The notes under the pieces: generated by a model
Database searches by the model: none
Told to the model about the DNA's origin: nothing
The model's input: the letters and a program-made list of their open reading frames with translations, nothing else
Assembly: GCF_014779595.1 (NCBI RefSeq)
Contig: NZ_JACXZT010000001.1
Span: forward strand, 124,001-188,000
Direction: 5' to 3'
DNA length: 64,000 nt
Origin: Halomonas sp. ML-15
GTDB taxonomy: Bacteria; Pseudomonadota; Gammaproteobacteria; Pseudomonadales; Halomonadaceae
Translations under genes and position numbers: made by a program
Shown: one piece after another, positions 1 through 10,498 of the stretch
Position numbering within the stretch: position 1 is the stretch's first letter
Layout: each line of letters begins with the position of its first letter

Positions 1-1707
1 AGCGGCGAGCAGGGCAGTGCGGCCCTGGCGATTCGCGAGCTGCCGATGTCGCTGCTCGAGGAGTTCATGCCCGAGGGCTGGTCGGTGGAGGGCGAGACCC
101 AGGCCGATCTGCTCGCCGAGTGGGCGGGTGGCGGCGCGCGCTGGTCGCTGGATCTCGGGCTGGGGAGCGACGTGGCGATAAGCGGTCTGGATGCCTATGG
201 CCAACCCTGGGACCTACCGGTATCGCGGCTACGGCTCGATGTCGACGCTACCCAGGCCCGCGCCGAGGCCGAGCTCAGCCTGTCGCTGGCCGATGCCGGC
301 GACCTGCGACTGATCGTCGATATCGACGACCCGGTCAATCAGGGGCCCATGAGTGGTCGCCTGGTGCTCGACAATATTCGCCTCTCCCCTTATCAAGCGC
401 TGGTTGCCGATATGCAGACCCTCGAGGGGGCGGTAAGCGGCGACGTTGCCATTGCCGGTAGTCTGGCTTCGCCAAGCCTCGAGGGCGATATCCGTCTGAG
501 CGGTCTGGAAGCGCGCGGTGGCGATGTGCCAGTGGAGGTGCGCGACGGCAACCTGGAGATTCTGTTGGCCGGCGATCGCGCCGATATCCGCGGTTTGATC
601 GAGGCCGAGCAGGGCCAGCTGGCCATCGACGGCAATGCCCGTTGGCCGAGTGCCGACGCCTGGCAGGCCTCGATCAGCCTCGACGGGCGCAGCGACCCGC
701 TACTCGCCGAGTTGCCCGATATCGGCCGTCTGCGCCTTGCCCCCCATTTGACCATCAACGTCGACCCTGAGCGTCTCGAGGTGCGTGGCCTGGTCGAAGT
801 GCCCTGGGCGCGCCTGGAAATCGGCCAGATGCCCGCCTCGGCGGTTACCCCTAGCAGCGACGAGATCATTATCAGTGAGCGTGATGAGCGACGCGCGGAG
901 CGTGAAGCGGCGCGTGCCGCAGAGCGCGCCGAGGAGGGGGCTGATGAGGCCACCTCACAGGCGTTGGCGGATGCCGGTATTCAGCTCGATGTGCAGGTTG
1001 ATCTCTCTCTGGGACCCGACATGCTACTCGAGGCTTACGGGCTGGAGAGCGGACTGCGCGGCAATCTACAGGTGCGTCAGCAGACCGGACCGGTGCAGCT
1101 GTTCGGTGAGGTCAATCTGGTCGACGGTCGTTTCCGTGCCTTTGGTCAGGACCTGCTGATTCGACGCGGCCAGCTGCTGTTCAGCGGCCCCGCAGACCAG
1201 CCGCTGCTCGACTTCGAGGCGATCCGCAACCCCAATGTCACCGAAGATGATGTGATTGCCGGGTTGCGCGTGACCGGCGCCGCTGAGGCCCCCGATCTGC
1301 AGGTGTTCTCGGAGCCGTCGATGGACGAGGGGCGAGCCCTGTCCTATCTGTTACGCGGTCGCGCACCGGGTGATGGCGATGCCGATGGCGCGCTCGCCTC
1401 GGCGCTGATTGGCCTCTCGCTATCCCAGACCGGCGGTGCGGTGGGGCAGATCGGCCAGGCGTTCGGTGTCGACGATCTGGCCCTCGAGACCGCCGGCACC
1501 GGTGACGAGAGCCAGGTGCTGGTCAGCGGGCAACTGACCGATGATCTGCGGATCAGCTACGGCGTCGGCATATTCTCGCCGATCGCCGAACTGACGCTGC
1601 GCTATACGCTGTGGCGTAATCTCTACCTGCAGGCTGTCTCAGGTACAGCACAGGCCGTTGATCTGGTCTATAGCTTCAGCCTGGGGCGGGCCGAGGAGGC
1701 CCGTTAA
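1..1707 (+). CDS. tamB: TamB, translocation and assembly module inner-membrane protein (5'-truncated by window edge)
   Basis: The reading frame is open from base 1, so this is the C-terminal 568 residues of a longer gene that starts before the window. The visible part has the long beta-rich repetitive character of the AsmA/TamB family and ends in the conserved TamB C-terminal domain: a translocated-product-like block ([19 protein letters not shown], about 370-390), then [11 protein letters not shown] and an aromatic C-terminus resembling an outer-membrane strand. TamB spans the periplasm and works with the Omp85 protein TamA in outer-membrane protein assembly or lipid transport; tamA would be expected just upstream, outside the window. 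An acidic/basic charged insert (about residues 290-310) looks lineage specific. Family assignment is firm; the full length cannot be judged. Confidence 0.9.
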   Translation, partial: SGEQGSAALAIRELPMSLLEEFMPEGWSVEGETQADLLAEWAGGGARWSLDLGLGSDVAISGLDAYGQPWDLPVSRLRLDVDATQARAEAELSLSLADAGDLRLIVDIDDPVNQGPMSGRLVLDNIRLSPYQALVADMQTLEGAVSGDVAIAGSLASPSLEGDIRLSGLEARGGDVPVEVRDGNLEILLAGDRADIRGLIEAEQGQLAIDGNARWPSADAWQASISLDGRSDPLLAELPDIGRLRLAPHLTINVDPERLEVRGLVEVPWARLEIGQMPASAVTPSSDEIIISERDERRAEREAARAAERAEEGADEATSQALADAGIQLDVQVDLSLGPDMLLEAYGLESGLRGNLQVRQQTGPVQLFGEVNLVDGRFRAFGQDLLIRRGQLLFSGPADQPLLDFEAIRNPNVTEDDVIAGLRVTGAAEAPDLQVFSEPSMDEGRALSYLLRGRAPGDGDADGALASALIGLSLSQTGGAVGQIGQAFGVDDLALETAGTGDESQVLVSGQLTDDLRISYGVGIFSPIAELTLRYTLWRNLYLQAVSGTAQAVDLVYSFSLGRAEEAR

Positions 1708-1736
1708 GGGGCACATTGACGAGCGAGGAGAAGCAC

Positions 1737-2372
1737 ATGCCGATGGCTGACAAGACATCCCTGGTCGAGCCCGAGCGCGCGCTGCCGGGTCGCGATACAC
1801 CGCTGCGTGTGAGTGGCCGGCATCTGGTCAATGGTGCCAATATGCTGCCACCGTTTCCGGCAGGCCTCGAGGAGGTGGTGCTGGGGCTTGGCTGTTTCTG
1901 GGGTGCCGAGCGGTTGTTCTGGGAACTGCCCGGCGTCTACGTTACCGCGGTGGGCTACGCTGGCGGCTATACGCCCAATCCCACCTATGAGGAGACCTGC
2001 ACTGGCCTGACCGGCCACACCGAGGTGGTGCGGGTGGTCTTCGATCCTGCACAGCTGCCGTTTGCCGCCCTGCTGCAGGTGTTCTGGGAAGCCCATGATC
2101 CGACCCAGGGCATGCGCCAGGGCAACGACCGTGGCAGCCAGTACCGTTCGGCGATCTACACCACCAACGACCCTCAGCTGACCACAGCCACCCACAGCCG
2201 TGAGGATTACCAGCGTGCCCTCGAAGCCGCCGGCCGCGGTCCGATCACCACCGAGATCGCGCCACTCGAAGTTTTCTATCTGGCCGAGGAGTACCATCAG
2301 CAGTACCTGGCCAAGAATCCCAACGGCTACTGTGGACTGAAGGGGACCGGCGTCAGCTGTCCGATCGGCTAG
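1737..2372 (+). CDS. msrA: Peptide methionine-S-oxide reductase MsrA
   Basis: Reduces methionine S-sulfoxide in free or protein-bound form and so repairs oxidised proteins in the cytoplasm. The catalytic motif [11 protein letters not shown] places the nucleophilic Cys at residue 53, followed by [15 protein letters not shown]. The C-terminal [14 protein letters not shown] supplies two resolving cysteines. The length of 211 aa is normal for E. coli-type MsrA. I chose the ATG at 1737 because GAGGAG at 1725-1730 is a good ribosome binding site for it; an in-frame TTG at 1716 would add seven residues. It lies 29 bp after tamB on the same strand and its end overlaps the convergent hydrolase by 20 bp. 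Confidence 0.96.
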   Translation: MPMADKTSLVEPERALPGRDTPLRVSGRHLVNGANMLPPFPAGLEEVVLGLGCFWGAERLFWELPGVYVTAVGYAGGYTPNPTYEETCTGLTGHTEVVRVVFDPAQLPFAALLQVFWEAHDPTQGMRQGNDRGSQYRSAIYTTNDPQLTTATHSREDYQRALEAAGRGPITTEIAPLEVFYLAEEYHQQYLAKNPNGYCGLKGTGVSCPIG

Positions 2373-3393
2373 CTGAAGGGATCGATTGTCCGCTGGCGGC
2401 GCTGCCAAGCGCCGCCCAGTCATTGAGCTGTTCTCCGACGCGTCGTGCCAGCCACGAGCGTAGGCCGCCGCGGCGGTACTCGAGAAATCCGACATGGCCG
2501 CCGTGGCGAGCGATCTCGACGCGCACGGAATCCGACGGCGTCGGCAGACGATCGAACAGGTCGCCAGGCATGAATGGATCATCGGCGGCATGCAGGATCA
2601 ACGTTGGCAGCTCGATATCGCCGAGCAGCCGGCCCGCGCCAGCGCGGCGGTAATAGTCGCTGGCAGAACTGAAGCCGTGCAGCGGGGCGGTGACTTCATT
2701 GTCGTAGGCCCAGAAACTGTCGAGCTCCTTGAGCTGGTGCGGTGACAGGGCTATTGGCATCGGCCCCTGAGCCATCTTGGCCATCACCTTGCGTTTCAGC
2801 GAGCGCAGCAGATGACGCTGGTAAACGCGGGCGAACCCGGTATTGAGCGCATCGGCGCTGGCGGCCAGGTCGAGGGGGGCGCAGATGGCGATGGCGCCGG
2901 CCAGATCGAGTCCGTCGCCGCCCTGTTCAGCGACCAGCTTGACCAGCATGTTAGCCCCCAGCGACACTCCAGCGGCGACCTTGATGGCGTGGGGGTAGCG
3001 CTGGGCCAGCTGACCAATCACCCAGTAGGCATCGGCAGTATCACCGCTGTGATAGGCGCGTGGCAGACGATTGGGCGCCTGACCGCAGCCGCGAAAGTGC
3101 ATCATTACCGTCCGCCAACCGGCCTGCTGCGCAGCCCACAGCAGTTCCCGCGCGTAGGGCGAGTCGAATGATCCCTCCAGGCCATGGAAGAGAATGAACA
3201 GCGGTGCATCGTCGCGACTCGGCGCCTGACGCAGCCAGGTCAGTTCGACGAAATCACCGTCCGGCAGATTCAGAATCTCGGTGTCGCGCGCCAGCCGCCG
3301 CTTCGGCAGCAGCCGCGGCAGCAGGGTCTGGGCGTGACGATTGGTCAAGCCTCGCGGGGGACGAAACGCGGCGGGAACGATGGTGCGTGACAT
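2353..3393 (-). CDS. YheT-family alpha/beta hydrolase
   Basis: Predicted cytoplasmic alpha/beta-fold hydrolase of 346 aa. It shows the family landmarks [13 protein letters not shown] near the N-terminus, the oxyanion region LFHGLEGS, the nucleophile elbow GVSLGAN (GxSxG), the acid-loop motif HAADDPFMP and a C-terminal [10 protein letters not shown] carrying the catalytic His. These match the YheT/esterase group, whose physiological substrate is unknown. The ATG at 3393 is preferred over an in-frame ATG 50 codons upstream, because translation of the upstream part has no family similarity. The 3' end overlaps msrA tail to tail. Confidence 0.9.
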   Translation of the reverse strand: MSRTIVPAAFRPPRGLTNRHAQTLLPRLLPKRRLARDTEILNLPDGDFVELTWLRQAPSRDDAPLFILFHGLEGSFDSPYARELLWAAQQAGWRTVMMHFRGCGQAPNRLPRAYHSGDTADAYWVIGQLAQRYPHAIKVAAGVSLGANMLVKLVAEQGGDGLDLAGAIAICAPLDLAASADALNTGFARVYQRHLLRSLKRKVMAKMAQGPMPIALSPHQLKELDSFWAYDNEVTAPLHGFSSASDYYRRAGAGRLLGDIELPTLILHAADDPFMPGDLFDRLPTPSDSVRVEIARHGGHVGFLEYRRGGLRSWLARRVGEQLNDWAALGSAASGQSIPSASRSDS

Positions 3394-3455
3394 GCCAGAC
3401 TCATTGGATGGACGTACTTCAAGCTTATCGTGCCTGGCGTACCGCGCAACCTGTA

Positions 3456-4784
3456 TTAGACCTCGTGCTGTGCGATAGCGGTGAGGTCGCGTTGGCCTTG
3501 CTGGGTGATGACAATGTTGTCTTCGATGCGAATACCACCGCAAGGCGTGAGTTCCTCCACCAGTCGCCAGTCGATCTGTGCTGCCAGTGGCCCGTGACGC
3601 ATCGGCTCGAGCAGCATCGGGATCATATAGCAGCCGGGCTCGATGGTGATGACCATATTCGGCACCAGCTTGCGTGTCAGGCGCAGTGCAGTGTCGGCCG
3701 CGGGAGGCGGCAGTGCTTGGCCGTCATCATCGAGCCGGCCACCCACGTCGTGAACCTGGATGCCCAGCGAGTGGCCAAGTCCATGCGGACAGAAGGCACG
3801 CGTGATGCCCTGAGCCACTGCCGTCTCGGCGGAGCAGCGTACCACGCCGTGCTCGACGAGCACCTCGGCAAGCTCGTGGTGCATGCGCTGATGCAACGCG
3901 ACAAACTCGACGCCGGGCGCACAGGCGGCGACAAGGCGGCGCTGCAGCGACTGCATGGACGCAAGCAGTGAAGGGAAGATATCCGGGGCGTCACGCCCCG
4001 CCCAGGTGCGGGAGATATCGGCACAGTAACCTCCCTTGCGATGACCGGCGTCGACCAGCAGGCTGTGACGCTCATGGGGGGTATGCACGTCATAGTGCTG
4101 GTAGTGCAGCACCCCGGCGTGGCGGTTGATACCGACGATGCTGTCATAGGGCAGCGCCGATTCACGTTGACGGCTGGCGGCCAGGTAGGCGAGGTGAATA
4201 TCCAGCTCCCCGCCACCGGCCTCGAAGACCTGATGCGCAGCGGAATGGCCGGCCAGCGCCTGGCGGTTGGCGTCGGTCAGGCAGGTCAGCTCGTGGGCAG
4301 ACTTGCGCAGGCGGCCGAGATCCAGCGCCGTCAAAAGGGCGGGGGGGTTGAGGACGGCGCTCATGTCAGCGGCCTGTGCGGCGTCGAGATCACCGATCAC
4401 CGCCCGTCGCGTTGCCGAACAGGCGGGAGGTGTCTGCTCATTGCTCAGCCGGATATCGAAGGCGTCGCACCAGGCGGCGTCCGGGCGCTGCGTGGGCAGG
4501 TGCCAGAAATCATCGGGAGCGTGGATCTGCAGCAGCGGTGGCTGGCCGGGGCGAATCAGCAGCCAGCTATGGCTTAGGGCGGGCATCGGCACCCAGTGCA
4601 CGAAGTGGCCATAGGCGCGAAAGGCACCCATCTGATCATCGCCGTAGTGAGGCCTGGGGCTGCCGCTGTAGATCCATAGCGCATCGATGCCGGCCGCCTC
4701 GAGATGCCAGGCATAGGCCTGCTGCAGCGCCGCCAGGTGCGCCTGGTGCTGGTTAAGAGCGGAACGATTCACGTCGCTGCTCAC
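3456..4784 (-). CDS. pepQ: Xaa-Pro dipeptidase (prolidase) PepQ
   Basis: Metallopeptidase of the pita-bread fold that cleaves dipeptides with a C-terminal proline. The metal-binding set is visible in order: VDAGHRKGGYCADISRTW (two Asp), HGLGHSLGIQVHD (His), TIEPGCYMIP (Glu) and GGIRIEDNIVIT (Glu). The N-terminal creatinase-like domain starts with HxxHLxxLQ and contains YSGSPRPHYGDD. At 442 aa it equals E. coli PepQ in size. Its start overlaps the stop of can by four bases (4781-4784), so the two are translationally coupled; the downstream hydrolase begins 62 bp further along the same strand. Confidence 0.95.
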   Translation of the reverse strand: MSSDVNRSALNQHQAHLAALQQAYAWHLEAAGIDALWIYSGSPRPHYGDDQMGAFRAYGHFVHWVPMPALSHSWLLIRPGQPPLLQIHAPDDFWHLPTQRPDAAWCDAFDIRLSNEQTPPACSATRRAVIGDLDAAQAADMSAVLNPPALLTALDLGRLRKSAHELTCLTDANRQALAGHSAAHQVFEAGGGELDIHLAYLAASRQRESALPYDSIVGINRHAGVLHYQHYDVHTPHERHSLLVDAGHRKGGYCADISRTWAGRDAPDIFPSLLASMQSLQRRLVAACAPGVEFVALHQRMHHELAEVLVEHGVVRCSAETAVAQGITRAFCPHGLGHSLGIQVHDVGGRLDDDGQALPPPAADTALRLTRKLVPNMVITIEPGCYMIPMLLEPMRHGPLAAQIDWRLVEELTPCGGIRIEDNIVITQQGQRDLTAIAQHEV

Positions 4785-5431
4785 GGGTCGATGGGATCGA
4801 GGCGATCCACCCGATACAGCTGCGGGACCTGATCGAGCCCCTCGACGGTGCAGTCGAGATCATTGACCCGGCCGTCGCCCAAGCCATAGACCCAGCCATG
4901 CACGGCGAGGGGTTGGCCGCGCTGCCAGGCGCGCTGGATGATCTTGTTGCGCGCCAGATTGTCGACCTGGGCCTTGACGTTGAGCTCGCACATGCGATCG
5001 ACCTGCTCATCGAGGCTGAGATCCTCGAGGCTCTGACGGTGGCGGCTGTAGAGGTCACGCACCGAGTGCAGCCAGAAGTCGACGATACCGTTATCGCCGC
5101 CCTGGACAGCCGCCCGCACCCCGCCACAGCCGTAGTGGCCAACCACCATGATGTGCTTGACCTTGAGCACGTCGACCGCGTACTGCACCACAGAGAGTGC
5201 ATTCATGTCATTGTTGTGCAGCAGGTTGGCGATATTGCGGTGGACGAAGACTTCACCGGGAGGCAGAGCGATGATCTGGTTGGCCGGCACGCGGCTATCC
5301 GAACAGCCGATCCACAGATAGTCGGGGTTTTGCTGCTGGGAGAGACGCGCGAAGAAGTCGGGATCCTGCTCACGCATTCGCTCGGCCCACTCGCGATTGC
5401 GCTCGAGCAGCGCTTGCATGCGTTCTTTCAT
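4781..5431 (-). CDS. can: Beta-class carbonic anhydrase
   Basis: Interconverts CO2 and bicarbonate in the cytoplasm, feeding carboxylation reactions. Zinc ligands typical of beta-class enzymes are present: Cys43 and Asp45 in IGCSDSRVPA, His99 and Cys102 in VVGHYGCGGV. The length, 216 aa, is close to E. coli Can (220). It heads a can-pepQ operon with a four-base overlap. A candidate sigma-70 promoter lies just upstream at 5469-5497. The gene is divergent from gor. Confidence 0.96.
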   Translation of the reverse strand: MKERMQALLERNREWAERMREQDPDFFARLSQQQNPDYLWIGCSDSRVPANQIIALPPGEVFVHRNIANLLHNNDMNALSVVQYAVDVLKVKHIMVVGHYGCGGVRAAVQGGDNGIVDFWLHSVRDLYSRHRQSLEDLSLDEQVDRMCELNVKAQVDNLARNKIIQRAWQRGQPLAVHGWVYGLGDGRVNDLDCTVEGLDQVPQLYRVDRLDPIDP

Positions 5432-5468
5432 GGCGGCAATACCTGTTGCGGTGGCATGGATGGCGCTT

Positions 5469-5497
5469 CTTTTACCCTGTGTCTAGCAGTCGGTCAA
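5469..5497 (-). promoter_or_regulatory. Candidate sigma-70 promoter for can-pepQ
   Basis: Reading the minus strand, TTGACC (5497-5492) is followed after 17 bases by TAAAAG (5474-5469). It points at can, whose start codon is at 5431. This is pattern matching only, with one -35 mismatch and two -10 mismatches. Confidence 0.45.
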
Positions 5498-5581
5498 CGT
5501 CGTGGCCACTCCCGAGGCCGCCCGATGACTGGTATCATCCACGCATCGTATCAATGCTTTAGCGTCTTTCAGGAGATATCA

Positions 5582-6943
5582 GTGTCCCAGTACGACTACG
5601 ATCTTTTCGTCATCGGTGCCGGCTCCGGTGGCGTACGTGCCGCACGTACCGCGGCGGCCACGGGCGCCCGGGTAGCGGTAGCCGAAGACCGCTATCTTGG
5701 CGGCACCTGCGTCAACGTCGGCTGTGTGCCCAAGAAACTCTACTCTTATGCCGCACATTTTCATGATGCCTTCGACGACAGTGCGGGTTTCGGCTGGACG
5801 CTGCCTGAGGCACCGCGCTTCGACTGGGCCACCTTGCGGGATAACAAGATTACTGAAATCAAGCGCCTCAATGGCATCTACGGGCGACTGCTTGAAGGGG
5901 CCGATGTGACCCTGATCAACGCTCGTGCCAAGGTGCTGGATGGCCACCACGTCGACGTCGACGGCAAGACCGTCAGCGCCGAGAAGATTCTGGTCGCTGT
6001 GGGTGGCTGGCCCTGGGTGCCTGACTTCCCGGGCAACGAGCATGTCCTCGACTCCAATCGCGTCTTCGATCTCGACACCTTCCCCGAGCGTTTTCTGGTC
6101 CTCGGTGGCGGCTATATTGCGGTGGAGTTCGCCAGCATCTTCAATGGCCTGGGCAGCGAGGCCCACCTTATTTACCGTGGCGACTTGTTCCTGCGCGGCT
6201 TCGACCGCGAAGTGCGCGAATTCACTCGCGACGAAATGGCCAAGAAGGGCGTCAAGCTGCATTTCGAGACCAATATCCAACGCATCGACCCGGCCGGCGA
6301 CGCCTATCGCGTCACCTTGACCAACGGAGAGGTCCTCGAGGTCGATGCGATACTCGCCGCCACCGGGCGCAAGCCGCACCTGCAAGGCCTCGGCCTCGAC
6401 CAGTTGGACATCGCGCTCAATGACGATGGGACGCTCAAGGTCAACGAGCGTTACGAGACCTCGGTACCGTCGATCCTGGCACTCGGCGACGTCACCGGCG
6501 GACCCGAACTGACGCCGGTGGCACTGGCCGAAGCCATGCATATGGTTCAGCACCACTTCAGCGATGCACCGCCACGTCCACTGAACTATCAGAATATCGC
6601 CACCGCCGTGTTTTGCCATCCCAATATCGGCACCGTTGGGCTGTCGGAGGAGGACGCCCGCGAGCAGTACGGTGCGGTACGCGTCTACTGCGCTGATTTT
6701 CGGCCCATGAAGCACACCCTGTCGGGCAGCGATGAGCGATGCCTGATGAAGCTGATCGTCGATGACGAAAGCGACAAGGTCGTCGGCGCCCACATGGTGG
6801 GCGAGGAGGCCGGCGAGGTCATCCAGGGCATCGCCATCGCCGTGCGAGCCGGCCTCAGCAAACAGGATTTCGATGCCACGGTGGGCATTCACCCCACCGG
6901 CGCCGAGGAGTTCGTCACCATGCGCAGCGTAACCCGCCGCTAG
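5582..6943 (+). CDS. gor: Glutathione-disulfide reductase
   Basis: FAD-dependent, NADPH-linked reduction of oxidised glutathione, maintaining the cytosolic thiol pool. FAD-binding VIGAGSGGVRAAR sits near the N-terminus. The redox-active pair is Cys43/Cys48 in GGTCVNVGCVPKK, the NAD(P) motif is LVLGGGYIAVEFAS, and the C-terminal catalytic HPTGAEEFVTMR is intact. The start is a GTG at 5582 with AGGAGA at 5571-5576. The frame is open far upstream, but that part is antisense to can and is not coding. The product has 453 aa, the usual length. A strong terminator follows. Confidence 0.96.
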   Translation: MSQYDYDLFVIGAGSGGVRAARTAAATGARVAVAEDRYLGGTCVNVGCVPKKLYSYAAHFHDAFDDSAGFGWTLPEAPRFDWATLRDNKITEIKRLNGIYGRLLEGADVTLINARAKVLDGHHVDVDGKTVSAEKILVAVGGWPWVPDFPGNEHVLDSNRVFDLDTFPERFLVLGGGYIAVEFASIFNGLGSEAHLIYRGDLFLRGFDREVREFTRDEMAKKGVKLHFETNIQRIDPAGDAYRVTLTNGEVLEVDAILAATGRKPHLQGLGLDQLDIALNDDGTLKVNERYETSVPSILALGDVTGGPELTPVALAEAMHMVQHHFSDAPPRPLNYQNIATAVFCHPNIGTVGLSEEDAREQYGAVRVYCADFRPMKHTLSGSDERCLMKLIVDDESDKVVGAHMVGEEAGEVIQGIAIAVRAGLSKQDFDATVGIHPTGAEEFVTMRSVTRR

Positions 6944-6960
6944 CCATCGACCTGCCATCA

Positions 6961-6985
6961 AGAGGCCGCCTGCGGGCGGCCTCTT
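6961..6985 (+). terminator. Intrinsic terminator after gor
   Basis: A 10-bp perfect stem AGAGGCCGCC/GGCGGCCTCT with a short loop, ending in CTCTT. It separates gor from the ectoine promoter region. Confidence 0.75.
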
Positions 6986-7097
6986 GCATTGAGTCGTGGC
7001 CATCCACTTGCGCAGATTTGCGCTAGACTGGATACGCAGCATCGTTACGTGGTCTCGCACTGCAACCGTCAACGCGCAGGGCGCTTGTCAGTGTGAA

Positions 7098-7103
7098 TAT
7101 AAT
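7098..7103 (+). promoter_or_regulatory. Possible distal ectA promoter (-10 element)
   Basis: A perfect TATAAT lies about 100 bp upstream of the ectA start, with no recognisable -35 at the right spacing. Multiple ectA promoters, including a sigma-38 type, are known for Halomonas elongata and Chromohalobacter. A -10-only element fits a stress-sigma or activated promoter, but that is inference. Confidence 0.35.
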
Positions 7104-7142
7104 TCAGGGTTATGGATTCTGCGCTGCACGATAAAGGCCTTT

Positions 7143-7171
7143 TTGATTTATCCATAAGCGCTTGTTATCAT
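7143..7171 (+). promoter_or_regulatory. Candidate sigma-70 promoter of ectABC
   Basis: TTGATT (7143-7148), a spacer of exactly 17 bases, then TATCAT (7166-7171). The predicted start of transcription, near 7178, lies roughly 27 bases before the ectA start codon. Each hexamer has one or two mismatches to consensus. In related halophiles the proximal ectA promoter is osmoregulated. Confidence 0.6.
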
Positions 7172-7204
7172 GCGGGGCAAATTCGCCAATTGCGAAGTAT
7201 AACG

Positions 7205-7780
7205 ATGAACGTATCCGCACAGCCGTTTACGACTTCCGCCGATCTGGCCCGTCCCAGCGTCGCCGACGCCGTGGTCGGTAAATCGGCCCCGTTGTTTATC
7301 CGTAAGCCCAATCCAGATGATGGATGGGGCATCTATGAACTGGTCAAGGCCTGTCCTCCGCTGGATGTCAACTCTGCCTATGCCTATTTGCTGCTCGCGA
7401 CCCAGTTTCGCGACAGCTGCGCCGTGGCAACCAACGAAGAGGGCGAAATCGTCGGATTCGTCTCCGGCTATGTAAAGAGCAATGCCCCGGACACCTATTT
7501 CCTGTGGCAGGTCGCGGTGGGTGAAAAGGCCCGTGGGACCGGCCTGGCACGGCGCCTGGTCGAGGCCGTGATGACGCGCCCCGAGCTTGCTGAGGTTCAC
7601 CACCTCGAGACCACTATCACGCCGGACAATGACGCCTCATGGGGGCTTTTCAAACGCCTCGCCGATCGTTGGCAGGCGCCGCTCAACAGTCGCGAGTATT
7701 TCTCGACTGACCAGCTCGGCGGCGAGCACGATCCGGAGAATCTGGTGCGTATCGGACCTTTCCAGCACGACCGCATCTAA
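7205..7780 (+). CDS. ectA: L-2,4-diaminobutyrate acetyltransferase EctA
   Basis: Acetylates L-2,4-diaminobutyrate at the gamma amino group using acetyl-CoA, the second step of ectoine synthesis. The GNAT fold is visible: LWQVAVGEKARGTGLARRLVE contains the acetyl-CoA loop (R-G-T-G-L), and the C-terminal LETTITPDNDASWGLFKRLA is characteristic of EctA. I start at the ATG at 7205 (191 aa, matching H. elongata EctA within a residue or so) and not at the in-frame ATG at 7112, which lies ahead of the best promoter. First gene of ectABC. Confidence 0.97.
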   Translation: MNVSAQPFTTSADLARPSVADAVVGKSAPLFIRKPNPDDGWGIYELVKACPPLDVNSAYAYLLLATQFRDSCAVATNEEGEIVGFVSGYVKSNAPDTYFLWQVAVGEKARGTGLARRLVEAVMTRPELAEVHHLETTITPDNDASWGLFKRLADRWQAPLNSREYFSTDQLGGEHDPENLVRIGPFQHDRI

Positions 7781-7843
7781 TCCCCAATGTGACCCGAGCG
7801 GCTGCCTGCGCGGTGGCCGTACGGTTTCCCTTTGCCTGCGTGA

Positions 7844-9148
<1,305 letters not shown>

Positions 9149-9180
9149 TACGGCATACTGACAAGGTAGATTTGGCAGTT

Positions 9181-9200
9181 CGGCCCGCCTCAGCGGGCCG
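9181..9200 (+). other. Intercistronic hairpin between ectB and ectC
   Basis: A perfect 8-bp GC-only stem CGGCCCGC/GCGGGCCG with a CTCA loop and no U-tract. It could protect or attenuate the ectAB message relative to ectC. No function is shown by the sequence alone. Confidence 0.5.
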
Positions 9201-9264
9201 ATGTCACGTTACGCGCCTGCTGTTACGGCACCCGCGATTTTACAGGATCCAGGAGAACACGCTC

Positions 9265-9657
9265 ATGATCGTTCGCAATCTCGAGGAAGCTCGCCAATCG
9301 GACCGCCTGGTCAAGTCCGAGAACGGTAACTGGGACAGCACACGCCTGCTGCTGGCCAATGACAATGGGGGGTTCTCGTTCCATATCACTCGTATCTACG
9401 AAGGCACCGAGACCCACATTCATTACAAGCACCACTATGAAGCGGTCTTCTGCATGGAAGGCGAAGGCGAAGTGGAAACATTGGCCGACGGCAAGATCTG
9501 GCCGATCAAGCCGGGCGATATCTATATCCTCGATCAGCACGATGAGCATCTGCTGCGTGCCAGCAAGACCATGCACCTGGCCTGTGTGTTCACGCCGCCG
9601 ATCACCGGCACCGAAGTGCATCGCGAGGATGGCTCCTACGCGCCAGCCGACGACTGA
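9265..9657 (+). CDS. ectC: L-ectoine synthase EctC
   Basis: Cupin-fold hydro-lyase that cyclises N-gamma-acetyl-diaminobutyrate to ectoine. Family signatures are [10 protein letters not shown] at the start, [21 protein letters not shown] in the cupin barrel with its iron-binding residues, and [11 protein letters not shown]. The ATG at 9265 has CAGGAG about eight bases upstream and gives 130 aa, as in other EctC proteins; the in-frame extension to 9172 runs through the intergenic hairpin and is not coding. No ectD hydroxylase or ectR regulator is seen in this window. Confidence 0.97.
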   Translation: MIVRNLEEARQSDRLVKSENGNWDSTRLLLANDNGGFSFHITRIYEGTETHIHYKHHYEAVFCMEGEGEVETLADGKIWPIKPGDIYILDQHDEHLLRASKTMHLACVFTPPITGTEVHREDGSYAPADD

Positions 9658-9679
9658 ACAGGTCGCTTTGCATATATCG

Positions 9680-9713
9680 AACGCCCCGACTAGCAGTCGC
9701 TTATCGGGGCGTT
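9680..9713 (+). terminator. Terminator after ectC
   Basis: A 10-bp perfect stem AACGCCCCGA/TCGGGGCGTT with a 14-base loop, followed by GGTGTTT. It lies between ectC and the convergent DUF3833 gene and could serve both. Confidence 0.65.
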
Positions 9714-9740
9714 GGTGTTTGGTGGGATAGCGTGGGCCGG

Positions 9741-10292
9741 TCAGTCAGCGACGCGCTCGAAAACGATGGTGATTTCACCAAGCGTCATGCCGAACTTGCG
9801 CATCGCCGTGCGGTTGATCAAGCGCTCGTCGGGCTGCAGATACATCCAATCGTCCATCTGGAAGGTGATCTCACGACCGCCGACCTCGATGTCCAGTGGG
9901 TAGCGCATGTTAAAGGCATGGCCGCGCTGCTCGGCATCCACCGAGCCCTCGACGTCGTTGGCGCTGCCGCGCCAGCGGTTGTCGTCGACTCGCTCGAAGG
10001 TCCAGATGCGCCGATCGGTTTCGCCGTCATCGAACACGAAGTGCTCGTCGAGCACCAGCGTCTGGCCATCGTAGCTGCCGTCGATATCCACCGTGAAGCG
10101 CCGCTGCACCTCGCCGCGGAAGTCCTGGACCATGCCCCAGGCGCGGGTTTCACCGGCAAAGTAGTCGGCGATATCGAGTCGCGGCTGGCTATCGGCATAG
10201 TCTTCGATGTCGACACCGGCACAACCGACGAGCAGCAGTGTCAGCCACAGCAGGTACCCAGGGCGTTGCCAGGCCGCTATTTTTTTATACAT
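9741..10292 (-). CDS. DUF3833 family lipoprotein
   Basis: Small envelope protein of unknown function. Residues 1-24 form a signal peptide ending in a lipobox (LLLVGC, Cys near residue 23), so it should be a lipoprotein. The mature part has the DUF3833 pattern: YFAGETRAWGMVQDFRG, FTVDIDG, LDEHFVFDDGETDRRIWTF and a C-terminal NRTAMRKFGMTLGEITIVFE. The ATG at 10292 with AAGGA upstream is chosen over an in-frame ATG 24 codons earlier. It is convergent with ectC; the upstream region (10293-10498) is shared with the divergent amidoligase-type operon. Confidence 0.88.
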   Translation of the reverse strand: MYKKIAAWQRPGYLLWLTLLLVGCAGVDIEDYADSQPRLDIADYFAGETRAWGMVQDFRGEVQRRFTVDIDGSYDGQTLVLDEHFVFDDGETDRRIWTFERVDDNRWRGSANDVEGSVDAEQRGHAFNMRYPLDIEVGGREITFQMDDWMYLQPDERLINRTAMRKFGMTLGEITIVFERVAD

Positions 10293-10377
10293 TTCCTTAT
10301 CCCTTGTATTAGGCTTGTGGCGATATGACCGATTCCGGGTCGCGGGGTTCGCCACAAAGGTCACATTCAGGGCTTCG

Positions 10378-10393
10378 CATAATATATATTATG
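10378..10393. promoter_or_regulatory. 16-bp perfect palindrome in the DUF3833/protease divergent region
   Basis: CATAATATATATTATG is a perfect 16-bp AT-rich inverted repeat in an otherwise GC-rich genome, between two divergent envelope genes. It could be an operator or a melting region; no protein can be assigned. Confidence 0.4.
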
Positions 10394-10498
10394 TTAAATT
10401 GCGTGTGGGCATGTGAGAGCTATGGGCAAACTCATTGGACAGGCCTCCGCCGCACTCCTTATCATCGTCCGACCAGTTACAAGGATTCTCTCTAACCC

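Noticed and set aside
4898-5581. A long N-terminal extension of the gor reading frame.
   Set aside because: It runs antisense through can, and the GTG at 5582 with AGGAGA gives a normal-length glutathione reductase.
9173-9190. A sigma-54-like TTGGCAG before ectC, as reported for H. elongata.
   Set aside because: No GC doublet occurs at the strict 10-base spacing after the GG; it is off by one. The pattern is too weak to call.
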